A stretch of 64,000 nucleotides of DNA from Candidatus Gemmiger faecavium (GCA_019114415.1 DXFO01000003.1:1-64000); one strand, 5' to 3'; positions 50,727-60,541 are shown, counted from the stretch's first letter. The notes: generated by a model not told the origin, from the letters alone. Program-made: numbers and translations.

Positions 50727-53700
50727 GTGAAAAGAGCCATCGCCACATTGCTGAGCTTTTGCATGATGCTTTCCATCATGGCACAGGTCTCGGTTGCGCG
50801 CGCGGAGGAAATGCCCGTGTCCGATCTTGCGGTACAGCAGACGGAAGTTTCCGAACAGGAAGCAGGGCAGAGCGAGGATGCGGTGTCGGAAGACACCGAG
50901 CCCCGTGCGGCTACTTCGGAGACTGCTGCTGAAGAAGAACTTGCAGAAGCGACCCCCTCCCAGGAGGATGAACTTTCCGTCAGTCTGATGGCGGAAGAGG
51001 AACCGGAGGAGGAACCCGCCGCGGAGGAGCTGGGGGATATCTCCGGTGTCGAAGTTTCCCTCCTGTCGGCCCTGACCCTCTACCGGGATGTCGACTTCAA
51101 CGTCGCCATCTACCGCGGAAAGGAACTGGTCGATGAAAAAACGGCAACTCTTTCCGCCAACACCCAGGGGAGCGCCCCTGCTTCTCAGTCGGTCCGCTTT
51201 TCCGACCTGGCCAACGGCACCTACACCCTGGCCGTCAGCGGAAGCGGGTTCGAGACCTATAAACAGGAGCTGACCGTTCAGGATAACGTGGCTTCGGTCC
51301 AGGTATACACTTCCTTCCTGGCCGGCTTTACATACAGCGACGATCAGCTCCATCCCGGTACTCTCATCATCGGTGACGCCACCGATGACGGCTCTGTGGA
51401 TCAGGAGGACGTCGACACCATTGTCGATCAGATCCAGGCGGGCAAAAATGAGGCCGGCGACCTGAACGGCGACGGCGTCGTCGATCTGGTGGACCTGCAG
51501 CTGCTTGCTGCGGTCTATCAGGATGGCCGGGACAATCTTTCCTCGGTAACCGCCCGCGTTTCCGAGAAGATGGCCCAGACCGGCACTGCCGAAGGCACCT
51601 CGGTAACCGGCGGCAGCCTGGAAGAGGTCATCGCCGGTACCGGCACCGTCTCGCTGCAGAACAGCAGCAGCGAGGCGATCTCCGAGGCAAACCCCGTCGA
51701 GGTCAGCTTCGACTTCACCTCCAAGCAGGAGACCGTCCAGATGGGCGGCATGGTCATCCAGACCCCGGCTGACAGCGGCAACGCCATCAGCAGCGCGGAG
51801 GTGACGGTGGAATATGTGGACCTGGAAACCGGTGAGACCGGGACCCTGCCCCTGACCATCGGCGGTGTGGCAGTGGCCCGCGCACGGGGCGCCAGCGCTC
51901 AGGTGGGCGCCGACGGTTCCATCGTGCTGGACTTCGGCAGACAGATCGCCGTCAAGAAAGTTACCATCAAGGTGACGGCCACGGCGGACAACACCAACCT
52001 TGCCGAGATCAGCAAGGTGGAGTTCGTCAACAATATGGAAAACCACATCCCGGCCCCCGAGATGAACATTCCCTCCGACCTCTCGGCGGAGACCGGCAAC
52101 AAGTCCTTTACTCTGACCTGGAGCAAGGAGACCAACGTCACCGGCTACGAAGTCAAGATCGCCCAGGGTGGCAAGGAAGAGGTTATCCGTACCTCGGTCA
52201 ACAGCCTGTCGGTCACCACCTTCGGCGGTGCCAAGCTGGAAAACGGCACTCAGTACACCGTCAGCGTCCAGTCCGTCAATGGCGAGTGGCGCAGCGGTTA
52301 CAGCGAGTCCATCACCGTCACCCCCAAGGCGGACAAGATCCCCGCAGCTCCGGACGGCCTGACCCTGACTGGCCGCTTCCAGCGCATCGATGCTTCCTGG
52401 CTCTCTTCCAAGGATGCCGACAGCTATAATGTTTACTACCGCAAGCAGGGGGACGAGGCTTTTGCCAGCACCACGGGTGTTACCGGCACCAGCCTGACCA
52501 TCCGCAACCTGGAAAACAACGCCAAGTATGAAGTTTATGTCACGGCCGTCAATGAACTGGGTGAGAGCCCGGCTTCGCTGACTTCCGTTGTCAGCACCGC
52601 CAATGTCACCCCGGTGAACATGCCTTCCTATAAGCTCATCAACACTCCGGAGTCGGCTGGTGTTCCCAGCAGCCGTGTTGTCAAGGCGACCCATTCGTCC
52701 GGCTACATGAAGGACAGCCCGCTGGATTCCGGCAACAGCGCCTGGGGCATTGTGGACGGTGACTTTACTTCCTGGTACGCCCTGGACGACTGGGATGACG
52801 GCGCGATGTACCCCGACGAGGGCGGTGTCCGTGTGACCTTCGACCAGAAGTATCACATCGGCAGCATTTCCCTGACCCAGATCGAAGACTACGGCTATTA
52901 TCAGAACGTCCGCGTCTTTGCCCATAACGCCGAGGGAAAAGAGTATCAGGTTCCCGGCGTCAGCATTACCAAGCACGGCGACGGCAACGGCCGCTACTAC
53001 TACACCATCAAGATCGCAGGCGGTGTTGAGACCGATTATCTCCGCGTCTGCGTGGGCCACCAGTATAACTACCGGAGCATCACCATTTCCGAGATGCGCT
53101 TCTATGCCTACGACTCTCTGGAGGCGGACATTCTGGCGCTGTACGGCGACGACCTCCATGTCACTCTGGCGGAGGGTGTCGACGAGGAAACCATCAATGC
53201 ACTGGAAGAGCGCCTGAACACCCGGGACAATGGCGAACTCCATCCCGACTACAACAAGCTCAAGACCGAGCTGGACAATGCCCGCGGTCTGCTGCTGGAG
53301 TCTCTCAATGATGTGGTTTCCATCCACACCTCCATCACCGCACAGAGCGACGGTCACCTGGGCATCAACGGCCTGAACGCATGGCAGCCCCTGGGCGTGA
53401 CCGCCCATGCAGGGGAGGAGCTGGTCATCTACGTGGGCAGCAGCACCGGCACCACCGGCAGCAACGCGGCTCTGCAGCTGATCGCTTCCCAGTACAATGC
53501 CGAGTACGGCCAGGTCGTTTCCAAGCCCATCCAGCTCAAGGTCGGCCGCAACGAGATCATGGTCCCCGACCTGGTCAGCTTTGACGCGGAGCACGGCGGT
53601 GCGCTGTATGTGCAGTACACCGGCGCCAGCAACGCGGCACAGTATTCCGTCCGTGTCAGCGGCGGCGTCAAGATCCCCACCCTGGACCTGTACGGCATCG

Positions 53701-56003
53701 ACGATGCCGGCCAGCGCCTGGAACTGGTCACCGCCTACATGGAGGAACTGGAGACCTACACCGCACAGCTGGAGGAACAGCACAACAGCACCCATAAGGA
53801 TTCCGGCATTGCCGCGGTGGATCACGATTACAATGCACAGGAGTGCATCCTGAACACCACCGACATCGTTCTGGATCAGATGATGCTTTCCGTCCCGGCA
53901 TCTCAGATCCTGGCAGGCCTCAGCAGTGACAACACCGCGGCCCGTGCCCAGGAACTGCTGAACTCTCTGGATGCCATGGATCAGATGATGATCCTCTTCT
54001 ACCAGCATAAGGGCCTGACCAATCTGGCGGACGCTGGCGCCAAGAACCGTCTGCCCGCCCAGCATCTGAACATCCGTTACATGCGTATGTTTGCAGGCGC
54101 CTTCATGTATGCCGCCGGCAACCACATCGGCATCGGCTGGGATTCCGTCACCGGTCTGTCCCAGGGCAATCCCGTTGTCCTCAACGAGGACGGCACCTAC
54201 GCCAGCGGCAACTTCTTCGGCTGGGGCATTGCCCACGAGATCGGCCACAACATCAACAACAACAAGTACACGGTGGTCGAGGTCACCAACAACTTCTTCT
54301 CCCAGATCTCCCAGATTTCGGAAGGCGTACGCTTCAGCTACGATGACGTCTACAAGAAGGTCACCAGCGGCACCAAGGGCCATTCCGACAACGTCTTTAC
54401 CCAGCTGGCTCTCTACTGGCAGCTTCACCTTGCCTACGACACCAGCTACGAGTACGAGATCTACGACAACTACAAGGATCTGTTCAACGGACGCTTCTTT
54501 GCCCGTGTGGACACCTATGCCCGCAACCCGGCGGCTGCGCCCAACAACGGCACGGCCCTGACCCTGGGCGGAGATGCGGACCAGAACCTGATGCGCCTTG
54601 CCTGCGCGGCGGCGGAGAAGGATCTGACCGATTTCTTCCAGCGCTGGGGCATGACTCCCGACCAGACCACGGCTGCTTATGCCGCACAGTTTGAGAAGGA
54701 GACCCGCGCCATCTACTACGTCAACGACGATGCCCGTGACTACGCCTTCACCCATGACGCCTCCGCAAGCATTGCCGGCCAGTCCGTCATGAGCGGGGAG
54801 ACCACGGCAGTCGTGGACGAAAAGACCCCCAACCAGGTCAACCTGACCCTCCAGAGTACGGTGGACAGCGGCCTGCTGCTGGGTTACGAGATTTCCCGCG
54901 TCACCTATGAAAACGGCAAGGCCCAGACCGAGGTCGTCGGCTTTACCACCGGCGACAGCTACACCGACACCATCACCACGGTGAACAACCGCACCGTGAC
55001 CTATGTGGTCACTGCGGTGGATAAGTTCCTCAACCGTTCCGAGAGCCTGACCCTGCCCACCGTCAAAATCAGCCATGACGGCAGCCATGACAAGTCTCTG
55101 TGGACCGCTGCCACCAACATGGTTTCGGAGCAGGATCACACCCACGACGCCACCGAGAGCGATCCCTGCGAGCCGGAGACGGAATCCGCCATCCGCTATG
55201 TCATCGACAACAGCAAGTCCACTACCTTTGTGGGCAAGGCGGAATCCGGCCAGGCCATTGTCACGCTGGACTTCCACAAGAGTCTGGCTGTGACCGGCTT
55301 CAAGTACACCGTTACCTCCGGTACGCCCATCGAAAACTACGAGATTCAGATCACCACCAACGGCAGCCAGTGGACCACGGTTGCCAGCGGCACCTTCACC
55401 GACGATTCCGTCAACGTGGTCTACTTCCGCAACCAGAACAACGATCCGTGGGTCGCTACCTATGATGCAACGCAGATTCGCCTGATCGTCAAGACTCCTG
55501 CCAACACCGAGATCTCCATCAGCGAGCTGGATGTCCTGGGTCCCACCGGCGACAACGTCGAGCTGCTGGCCAATGGCATCGGCTACCTGGAGAGTGAATA
55601 CCGCTTTGCCGAAGGTGACGGCAACGTCATCCCCGCAGGCTCGCTGATCTTTACCGGCGAGTACAAGGGCAACCCGGCTTACAACGTGGTGCTTCTCTAC
55701 GACCAGGACGGCAGCCTTGTGGGCGGTGTGGACAGCGACGGCGACCTGCGTGCCCAGCAGATCATCCTGGCGCCCGATCCGGGCAACGGGGAACTGGGTG
55801 AGGTCAGCGACGGCATCTGGGTCTACTGGATCGAACCCGGTGACCTGGAAGGCTTCACGCTGCCCGACTCGGTGCGCGCCGAGCTGTACCGCGTGGACAA
55901 CGCCATCACCAACGAAGGCCAGCGTCTGACCGCGGACACGCTTCTGGTGGAACTGCCGGAAGAGCTTCCCACCATCACCATTGCGTCTGACAATGCAGAC
56001 TGA
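50727..56003 (+). CDS. secreted M60-like (mucin-type) metallopeptidase with dockerin-like module
   Basis: A 1758-residue secreted protein starting at GTG with AAAGGA upstream. Order: signal peptide (1-26, ending SVARA); acidic linker (27-105); a beta-rich domain; a dockerin-like pair of calcium loops (about 214-265: GDATDDGSVDQED and GDLNGDGVVDLVD); two fibronectin III domains (about 448-625); an F5/8-type carbohydrate-binding domain (about 651-812); an M60 catalytic domain (about 885-1350) with the zinc motif HEIGH (1170-1174) and Glu1185 in the EVTNN context; another FnIII and F5/8 domain; a C-terminal domain. M60 enzymes cleave mucins and O-glycoproteins. No LPxTG or membrane anchor is present, so attachment probably needs the dockerin-like part. 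It is followed 18 bases later by an anchored partner gene. Confidence 0.88.
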   Translation: MKRAIATLLSFCMMLSIMAQVSVARAEEMPVSDLAVQQTEVSEQEAGQSEDAVSEDTEPRAATSETAAEEELAEATPSQEDELSVSLMAEEEPEEEPAAEELGDISGVEVSLLSALTLYRDVDFNVAIYRGKELVDEKTATLSANTQGSAPASQSVRFSDLANGTYTLAVSGSGFETYKQELTVQDNVASVQVYTSFLAGFTYSDDQLHPGTLIIGDATDDGSVDQEDVDTIVDQIQAGKNEAGDLNGDGVVDLVDLQLLAAVYQDGRDNLSSVTARVSEKMAQTGTAEGTSVTGGSLEEVIAGTGTVSLQNSSSEAISEANPVEVSFDFTSKQETVQMGGMVIQTPADSGNAISSAEVTVEYVDLETGETGTLPLTIGGVAVARARGASAQVGADGSIVLDFGRQIAVKKVTIKVTATADNTNLAEISKVEFVNNMENHIPAPEMNIPSDLSAETGNKSFTLTWSKETNVTGYEVKIAQGGKEEVIRTSVNSLSVTTFGGAKLENGTQYTVSVQSVNGEWRSGYSESITVTPKADKIPAAPDGLTLTGRFQRIDASWLSSKDADSYNVYYRKQGDEAFASTTGVTGTSLTIRNLENNAKYEVYVTAVNELGESPASLTSVVSTANVTPVNMPSYKLINTPESAGVPSSRVVKATHSSGYMKDSPLDSGNSAWGIVDGDFTSWYALDDWDDGAMYPDEGGVRVTFDQKYHIGSISLTQIEDYGYYQNVRVFAHNAEGKEYQVPGVSITKHGDGNGRYYYTIKIAGGVETDYLRVCVGHQYNYRSITISEMRFYAYDSLEADILALYGDDLHVTLAEGVDEETINALEERLNTRDNGELHPDYNKLKTELDNARGLLLESLNDVVSIHTSITAQSDGHLGINGLNAWQPLGVTAHAGEELVIYVGSSTGTTGSNAALQLIASQYNAEYGQVVSKPIQLKVGRNEIMVPDLVSFDAEHGGALYVQYTGASNAAQYSVRVSGGVKIPTLDLYGIDDAGQRLELVTAYMEELETYTAQLEEQHNSTHKDSGIAAVDHDYNAQECILNTTDIVLDQMMLSVPASQILAGLSSDNTAARAQELLNSLDAMDQMMILFYQHKGLTNLADAGAKNRLPAQHLNIRYMRMFAGAFMYAAGNHIGIGWDSVTGLSQGNPVVLNEDGTYASGNFFGWGIAHEIGHNINNNKYTVVEVTNNFFSQISQISEGVRFSYDDVYKKVTSGTKGHSDNVFTQLALYWQLHLAYDTSYEYEIYDNYKDLFNGRFFARVDTYARNPAAAPNNGTALTLGGDADQNLMRLACAAAEKDLTDFFQRWGMTPDQTTAAYAAQFEKETRAIYYVNDDARDYAFTHDASASIAGQSVMSGETTAVVDEKTPNQVNLTLQSTVDSGLLLGYEISRVTYENGKAQTEVVGFTTGDSYTDTITTVNNRTVTYVVTAVDKFLNRSESLTLPTVKISHDGSHDKSLWTAATNMVSEQDHTHDATESDPCEPETESAIRYVIDNSKSTTFVGKAESGQAIVTLDFHKSLAVTGFKYTVTSGTPIENYEIQITTNGSQWTTVASGTFTDDSVNVVYFRNQNNDPWVATYDATQIRLIVKTPANTEISISELDVLGPTGDNVELLANGIGYLESEYRFAEGDGNVIPAGSLIFTGEYKGNPAYNVVLLYDQDGSLVGGVDSDGDLRAQQIILAPDPGNGELGEVSDGIWVYWIEPGDLEGFTLPDSVRAELYRVDNAITNEGQRLTADTLLVELPEELPTITIASDNAD

Positions 56004-56021
56004 TTGAAAAAGGAGAACGAC

Positions 56022-56966
56022 ATGAAAAAAATGTTTGCCACCCTGCTGTTTGGCAGTGTGCTTGCGGTCACGGCTCTTGCCGTGCCGGCACAGGGCAGCG
56101 GCGAGGTGACGCTCAGCGCCAGCTCCGGCGGCGCACAGGTCAGCCTGGAAATGCCTGCGGACACGGTGCAGGATGTTACCACCATGCACATGAGCTTTGT
56201 GATAAGTTCCGACGCAGACATCAGTGCAAACTTTGATTTTAACGATGCGCTGAAGAGCAGCGTGCAGGAATCCCGTTATGAAAACGGCCGCCTGGACGTT
56301 TTCATCTCGGGCAGCCAGAATATCTTCACCGACGGTACCCTCAATCTGGGTGAGGTCCTTCTCACCACCGCCGACGGTACGGCGGCGCAGGCAACGGTCA
56401 GCGTGGATGGGGATTCCATCGAGCTTCTCAACGCGGCGTACGGCAGCCCTGAGATGCCGGAGATCGCCCCTGTGGAGGCAGAAGTGAGTGTCAGCGGAAC
56501 GAACTCCGGTTCCGGCGGCGACAACGGGAACAACTCCGGCAACGGCGGCTCGGGGAACCAATCCGGCTCCGGAAACAGCTCCAATTCGGGCAATGGTTCC
56601 AACGGCTCCCAGAGCACCACGGCACAGAGCGAAACCTCCGGCGTTACGGGCGGCACTTCGGTGACCACGCCCGCGACCCAGAACGGCGGTTCTTCTTCCG
56701 GCCAGAGCGGTAGCTCCAATAAGGGCAACTCCGCCACGGCCACGCCCGACCCGGAAAGCACTTCCTCTCCCGAGGAAGAGACTTCCCGGCCGGACAACGC
56801 GGAGAACACCAAGCCGGAAGGCCAGACAGAGGCAGCTTCCACCCCGGAGCAGGCCACGGACGAACAGCAGCAGAGCAGCGGCTTCCCGCTGATGCTCATC
56901 GTTGCGGTGATCGCTGTACTTGCCATTGCGGCAGGAGTCGTCATCTTCATCCGCCGCCGCAGCTAA
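56022..56966 (+). CDS. membrane-anchored surface protein with possible cohesin-like domain
   Basis: A 314-residue exported protein. A signal peptide (about 1-26) is followed by a 125-residue beta-rich domain whose pattern (NGRLDVFISGSQNIFTDGTL and LGEVLLTTADGTA) resembles cohesin domains, then about 130 residues of Gly/Ser/Asn/Thr/Glu-rich linker, a membrane helix and a short RRRS tail. The extended linker would present the domain beyond the wall. Start at 56022 follows AAAAAGGAGA. The gene is in one operon with the dockerin-bearing M60 peptidase, so an anchoring role is attractive. The cohesin assignment is from pattern only. Confidence 0.6.
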   Translation: MKKMFATLLFGSVLAVTALAVPAQGSGEVTLSASSGGAQVSLEMPADTVQDVTTMHMSFVISSDADISANFDFNDALKSSVQESRYENGRLDVFISGSQNIFTDGTLNLGEVLLTTADGTAAQATVSVDGDSIELLNAAYGSPEMPEIAPVEAEVSVSGTNSGSGGDNGNNSGNGGSGNQSGSGNSSNSGNGSNGSQSTTAQSETSGVTGGTSVTTPATQNGGSSSGQSGSSNKGNSATATPDPESTSSPEEETSRPDNAENTKPEGQTEAASTPEQATDEQQQSSGFPLMLIVAVIAVLAIAAGVVIFIRRRS

Positions 56967-57004
56967 CCTGCAAAAGCCCGCACTCGTGAGTGCGGCAGCC
57001 CAAT

Positions 57005-57056
57005 AAAAAAGCAACACCGGTCAGACGAAACCGTCCGGCCGGTGTTGCTTTTTTTA
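57005..57056. terminator. bidirectional terminator between the M60 operon and the DUF975 gene
   Basis: AAAAAAGCAACACCGG and CCGGTGTTGCTTTTTTT arms. A smaller hairpin (CCGCACTC/GAGTGCGG, near 56976-56995) precedes it. Confidence 0.88.
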
Positions 57057-57063
57057 TTTTGGT

Positions 57064-57867
57064 TTATGCCCGGGACATATTGTGGCGTACAAAACCGCCC
57101 AGTTCGCTTTCATCGCTGTAACCATAGGCAAGGGCCTTGGTGCGCAGCGCAGCGTAAAGCTCGGCATAGGTGGCCTCCAGATAAGCGACCAGGAAGATCT
57201 GACCGAAACCGAAGGTGACCAGACAGAGCAGCTCCCAGCCCAGGAAGGAGAGATCCAGCAGGAACGAATGGAACTTTTCACCGTCCATCATCTGACGGCT
57301 GAGTTCCATGGCGCGGGTGGTGGTAAGGTAGGGGTTTTCCGCCAGAAGATAGGGAACCATGCGATAGGTGAAGGACCAGTAGATTCCCGGCACAATGAGC
57401 AGGCTGCCCAGGGCAATTTTCAGGTTGGTCAGAAACAGGACCTTCACCACATTGAGATACGGGGAACGGAAGATGCCGAACATCGTCCCGAACGGCGCGC
57501 CGCCCTGACGGCTTTCCATCATGTAGCGGCAAAGGCCGACGGAAAGGGGCCCCGAGACAAAAGCACCGTAAACGGTTCCGATGATCAGTCCGATGATCAG
57601 CCCGACGAAAATGGCGAACACAATGCCGCTTTGCACCAGAAATTCCCAGATCCCGTACAGGGAATAGCCGTCATTGTTTCCGGTCCACACATCCGGCGTC
57701 ATAAAATCCTGCACGAGGGACTGCGTATACTGGAACTGACCGGATAAGTCGGAGAAAACGCTGCTCGCGCCGAACAACCCGGCGATCAGACAGACGGCGG
57801 TACACATCCAGTACCGTCCGGAAAGCGCCTGTTTGGCGTTGTGTTTTAACAGACCGCATGTCCACAT
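57064..57867 (-). CDS. DUF975 family membrane protein
   Basis: A 267-residue protein with about five hydrophobic segments. The YRMVPYLLAENPYLTTTRAM region and the glycine-rich turn GLIIGLIIGTVYGAF match the DUF975 family of Firmicutes, of unknown function. I use the second in-frame ATG (57867), eight bases from AGGAGG; the first ATG (57873) is only two bases from it. Single gene. Confidence 0.85.
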   Translation of the reverse strand: MWTCGLLKHNAKQALSGRYWMCTAVCLIAGLFGASSVFSDLSGQFQYTQSLVQDFMTPDVWTGNNDGYSLYGIWEFLVQSGIVFAIFVGLIIGLIIGTVYGAFVSGPLSVGLCRYMMESRQGGAPFGTMFGIFRSPYLNVVKVLFLTNLKIALGSLLIVPGIYWSFTYRMVPYLLAENPYLTTTRAMELSRQMMDGEKFHSFLLDLSFLGWELLCLVTFGFGQIFLVAYLEATYAELYAALRTKALAYGYSDESELGGFVRHNMSRA

Positions 57868-57980
57868 AATCATAACCTCCTGCGGACCGGCGTTTAAGTT
57901 GCCGGATTGTTTGATGATCGTTCCATTATATCATGAACGTCATAAAATTAAAACCGTGGAAATGCTCGGCCCGGCAATAT

Positions 57981-58020
57981 AAAAAAACACAGGCCCCGCA
58001 GCTGCGGAGCCTGTATTTTT
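57981..58020. terminator. terminator after the superoxide reductase gene
   Basis: Stem ACAGGCcCCGCAG/CTGCGGaGCCTGT with A and T runs at the two ends, usable on both strands. Confidence 0.8.
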
Positions 58021-58058
58021 ATGATGGGAAATAATGGAGAAGGTAAGGAAATATCAGA

Positions 58059-58433
58059 TTACAGATCGGTACGCCACAGACCGTGCAGGTTGCAGTAGGC
58101 GTAAACCGCGACGGGATGCTCGCCCTCGGCCAGCAGGAAGTCGGCCTCGGGAGCGTCGCCGGCCTTGAGCCACTTGACGCTGACACCGCGGTCGGTCTCA
58201 ACGGCGATCCACTCGATATAGTGCTCCTCGACCATGGGATGGACCACGGAGCCGACCTGGACATGGACGCTGTTGCCGTTGAGGGTGACAGCGGGAACGT
58301 GCTTTTCGGTAGCGGCATCAACGGAGCCGGCCTGCAGCAGGACCATCTTTTCGCCGCAGCAGAAAACAGGGACACCCGCATCGTGGAGGTGGAAGATGAT
58401 GTTGCCGCAATGGGCGCAGCGATAGATTTTCAT
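58059..58433 (-). CDS. desulfoferrodoxin / superoxide reductase
   Basis: Reduces superoxide to peroxide without making oxygen, typical of anaerobes. The 124-residue protein has an N-terminal desulforedoxin-like site (CAHC and CCGEK) and the superoxide reductase centre: His in EKHVPAV, two His in VVHPMVEEHYIEW, and Cys/His in YCNLHGLW. So it is the two-centre desulfoferrodoxin form. Upstream GAAAGGAGA precedes the ATG. Confidence 0.93.
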   Translation of the reverse strand: MKIYRCAHCGNIIFHLHDAGVPVFCCGEKMVLLQAGSVDAATEKHVPAVTLNGNSVHVQVGSVVHPMVEEHYIEWIAVETDRGVSVKWLKAGDAPEADFLLAEGEHPVAVYAYCNLHGLWRTDL

Positions 58434-58483
58434 AAGATTTATCTCCTTTCAAAAGTCTGACAGCAAATCAGAATTTCGGTTAC

Positions 58484-58525
58484 ATAGCATATCACAGCAT
58501 TGGCTGTGAGCATAGAATAGCATAT
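58484..58525. promoter_or_regulatory. dyad flanked by direct repeats upstream of the superoxide reductase
   Basis: CACAGC-ATTG-GCTGTG (58493-58508) is flanked by two copies of ATAGCATAT (58484-58492 and 58517-58525), about 50-90 bases before the superoxide reductase start on the minus strand. Possible redox- or metal-responsive operator. It is not a PerR box. Confidence 0.4.
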
Positions 58526-58566
58526 AACGGATACGGTTGGATGTTGCTATGGCAACGAACAAAAAA

Positions 58567-58794
58567 TTAAATCAGCATGGCGGCAAAAGCCCGTGCCAGA
58601 TGGAGCAACGTGACCCGGTCCTCCAGGCTGGGATCGGCGTCCGAAGCGCGCTGCAGCTCCAGCATGACACGGGGAATCTTTCGTGCGGGAATTCCCATAC
58701 GGGCAAGATCCAGCCGGGAAACAGGAAGTTTTCGCACAGGCTTGGAAGGGTCCTTTAAGGCGGACATTCCAAACCTGGCAATTACTTTTTTCAT
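58567..58794 (-). CDS. small basic protein of unknown function
   Basis: A 75-residue protein I do not recognise. It is rich in Arg, Lys, Ala and Leu (MKKVIARFGMSALKDPSKPV at the start, then several ARK/RMG pieces) with a long helical tail. The start at 58794 is eight bases after AAAGGA, and an extended -10 (TGGTATAAT) lies near 58845-58853 on the minus strand. It lies divergent from murC, so a small DNA- or RNA-binding role is possible, but nothing proves it. Confidence 0.65.
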   Translation of the reverse strand: MKKVIARFGMSALKDPSKPVRKLPVSRLDLARMGIPARKIPRVMLELQRASDADPSLEDRVTLLHLARAFAAMLI

Positions 58795-58980
58795 GATTCG
58801 CATCCTTTCTCCAAGAAAAATGCTGAAGTGAACAGGTCTTTTTCTGTAATTATACCAAAATTTTAGAAAAAGTGTTTATTTTGCAACCAAAAAAATATAT
58901 AATGCATATTAGACTAGTTTTTTCGGCTGCTATTGCGGCGCTGGCCCCGTGTGGCCAATACGTTTTTGAGGTGACGATGC

Positions 58981-60354
58981 ATGGCGTACTATAACAGTTA
59001 CAATCCCAAACTGCTGGAAGGGGTGACCCACATCCATTTTATTGGCTGCGGCGGTTCCGGTATGTATCCGCTCATCCAGATCCTGCACGCAAAGGGTTAT
59101 ACCATGTCCGGCAGTGATGTGGAAGAGACCAAGATCACCCAGGCGGAGCGTGCCATGGGGATGAAGGTCACGCTGGGCCACGATGCGGCCAATGTTCTCG
59201 GCGCACAGCTGATCGTGTACAGCGCCGCTATCCATGAGGACAATCCCGAACTGCAGGAAGCTCACGCCCGCGGCATTGCCACGGTGGAGCGCAGTGTGCT
59301 GCTGGGATATGTCAGCCGCCTGTATCCGCACAGCATTGGTGTGGCAGGCACCCACGGCAAGACCACGACGACCAGCATGATCGTCACCATGCTGGAACTG
59401 GCCGGCAAGGACCCCGCAGCGGTCATCGGCGGCAAGCTGCCCCTGATCGATGGCTACGGCAAGGCGGGCGAGGGCAACAGCATCGTCATCGAAGCCTGTG
59501 AGTACAGCGAGACCTTCCTGCACCTGACCCCGTACATCGGCGTGATCCTCAACATCGATAACGATCATCTGGAATATTACGGCACCATGGGCCGCCTCAA
59601 GATGGCGTTCCAGAAGTTTGCACTGCTGTCCCGTACCGTGGTGTTCAACCTGGATGACCCCAACACCCTGGCGGTGGTCAACTCCATCGACCGTCCGGTC
59701 CTCTCCTTCGGCATCGAGCAGGAAGCCCGCTTCCGCGCCGTGAATATCAAGGAGTATCGTCCCGGCTTCTACGAGTTTGACGTTGAGGAACTGGAAGCCC
59801 ACTTTGCCCATCTGAAGCTGAATGTGCCCGGTTACCATAACATTTATAACGCTCTGGCCATGTGCTGCTGCGTCCGTCCTCTGGGCCTTCAGCCGGAGGA
59901 CGCCGAGCGTGCGGCGGAAAGCTATAAGGGTTCCGGCCGCCGGTTTGAGATCAAGGGAGAGTGCAACGGCGCCGTCATTGTGGACGATTACGCCCACCAT
60001 CCCACGGAACTGGCTGCGACCCTCAAGACGGCTCACGAGATGGGCTACCAGCGTGTCATCGCGGTGCATCAGCCCTTTACCTATTCCCGCACCAAGGCTT
60101 TGATGCAGGACTTTGCCGATGTCCTCAAGACCACTGACCAGGTGGTCCTCCTGCCCATCATGGGCAGCCGCGAGGTGGACGACGGCAGCGTCCGCAGTGA
60201 GGATCTTGCCGCCCGTATCCCGGGCAGCGTAGTGGTCGGCGGCCTGGAAGAAGCCGCCGCCTGGGTCAAGGCCAACGCCAAACAGGGCGACCTGGTGGTC
60301 TGCATGAGCTGCGGCGACCTGTACAAGGCTGCGGACATGATGGTGGAGAAATAA
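58981..60354 (+). CDS. murC: UDP-N-acetylmuramate--L-alanine ligase
   Basis: Adds the first amino acid to UDP-MurNAc in peptidoglycan synthesis; 457 residues. The N-terminal HFIGCGGSGMYPL loop, the ATP loop GVAGTHGKTTTTSM and the DDYAHHPTEL motif are intact. A GAGGTG lies before the ATG. It is isolated from other mur genes; murE is 40 kb away within the window. Own terminator. Confidence 0.96.
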   Translation: MAYYNSYNPKLLEGVTHIHFIGCGGSGMYPLIQILHAKGYTMSGSDVEETKITQAERAMGMKVTLGHDAANVLGAQLIVYSAAIHEDNPELQEAHARGIATVERSVLLGYVSRLYPHSIGVAGTHGKTTTTSMIVTMLELAGKDPAAVIGGKLPLIDGYGKAGEGNSIVIEACEYSETFLHLTPYIGVILNIDNDHLEYYGTMGRLKMAFQKFALLSRTVVFNLDDPNTLAVVNSIDRPVLSFGIEQEARFRAVNIKEYRPGFYEFDVEELEAHFAHLKLNVPGYHNIYNALAMCCCVRPLGLQPEDAERAAESYKGSGRRFEIKGECNGAVIVDDYAHHPTELAATLKTAHEMGYQRVIAVHQPFTYSRTKALMQDFADVLKTTDQVVLLPIMGSREVDDGSVRSEDLAARIPGSVVVGGLEEAAAWVKANAKQGDLVVCMSCGDLYKAADMMVEK

Positions 60355-60371
60355 ACAGATCCTGCTTGCTG

Positions 60372-60409
60372 ACAGGCGGACAGTCTAAATGGCTGCCCGC
60401 CTGTTTTTT
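60372..60409 (+). terminator. terminator of murC
   Basis: ACAGGCGG (60372-60379) and CCGCCTGT (60397-60404) arms with inner CAG/CTG pairs, followed by six T. Confidence 0.85.
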
Positions 60410-60541
60410 GCTGTAAAATGCCGGACGCCGTGCCGGGAAAGACCTAGGTAAATATCATCATACCTGCGGGGTGCTTGTACTGCTGCGGGGAAAAATAACT
60501 GCCGCTATGCAACCAAACCAGCCGCTGCCGACACATACCGG

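Noticed and set aside
50640-57017. Over-2000-codon minus-strand frame opposite the M60 operon
   Set aside because: It exists only because the opposite gene has strong codon bias; the translated text is Val/Gly/Ala/Asp shadow sequence without domains.
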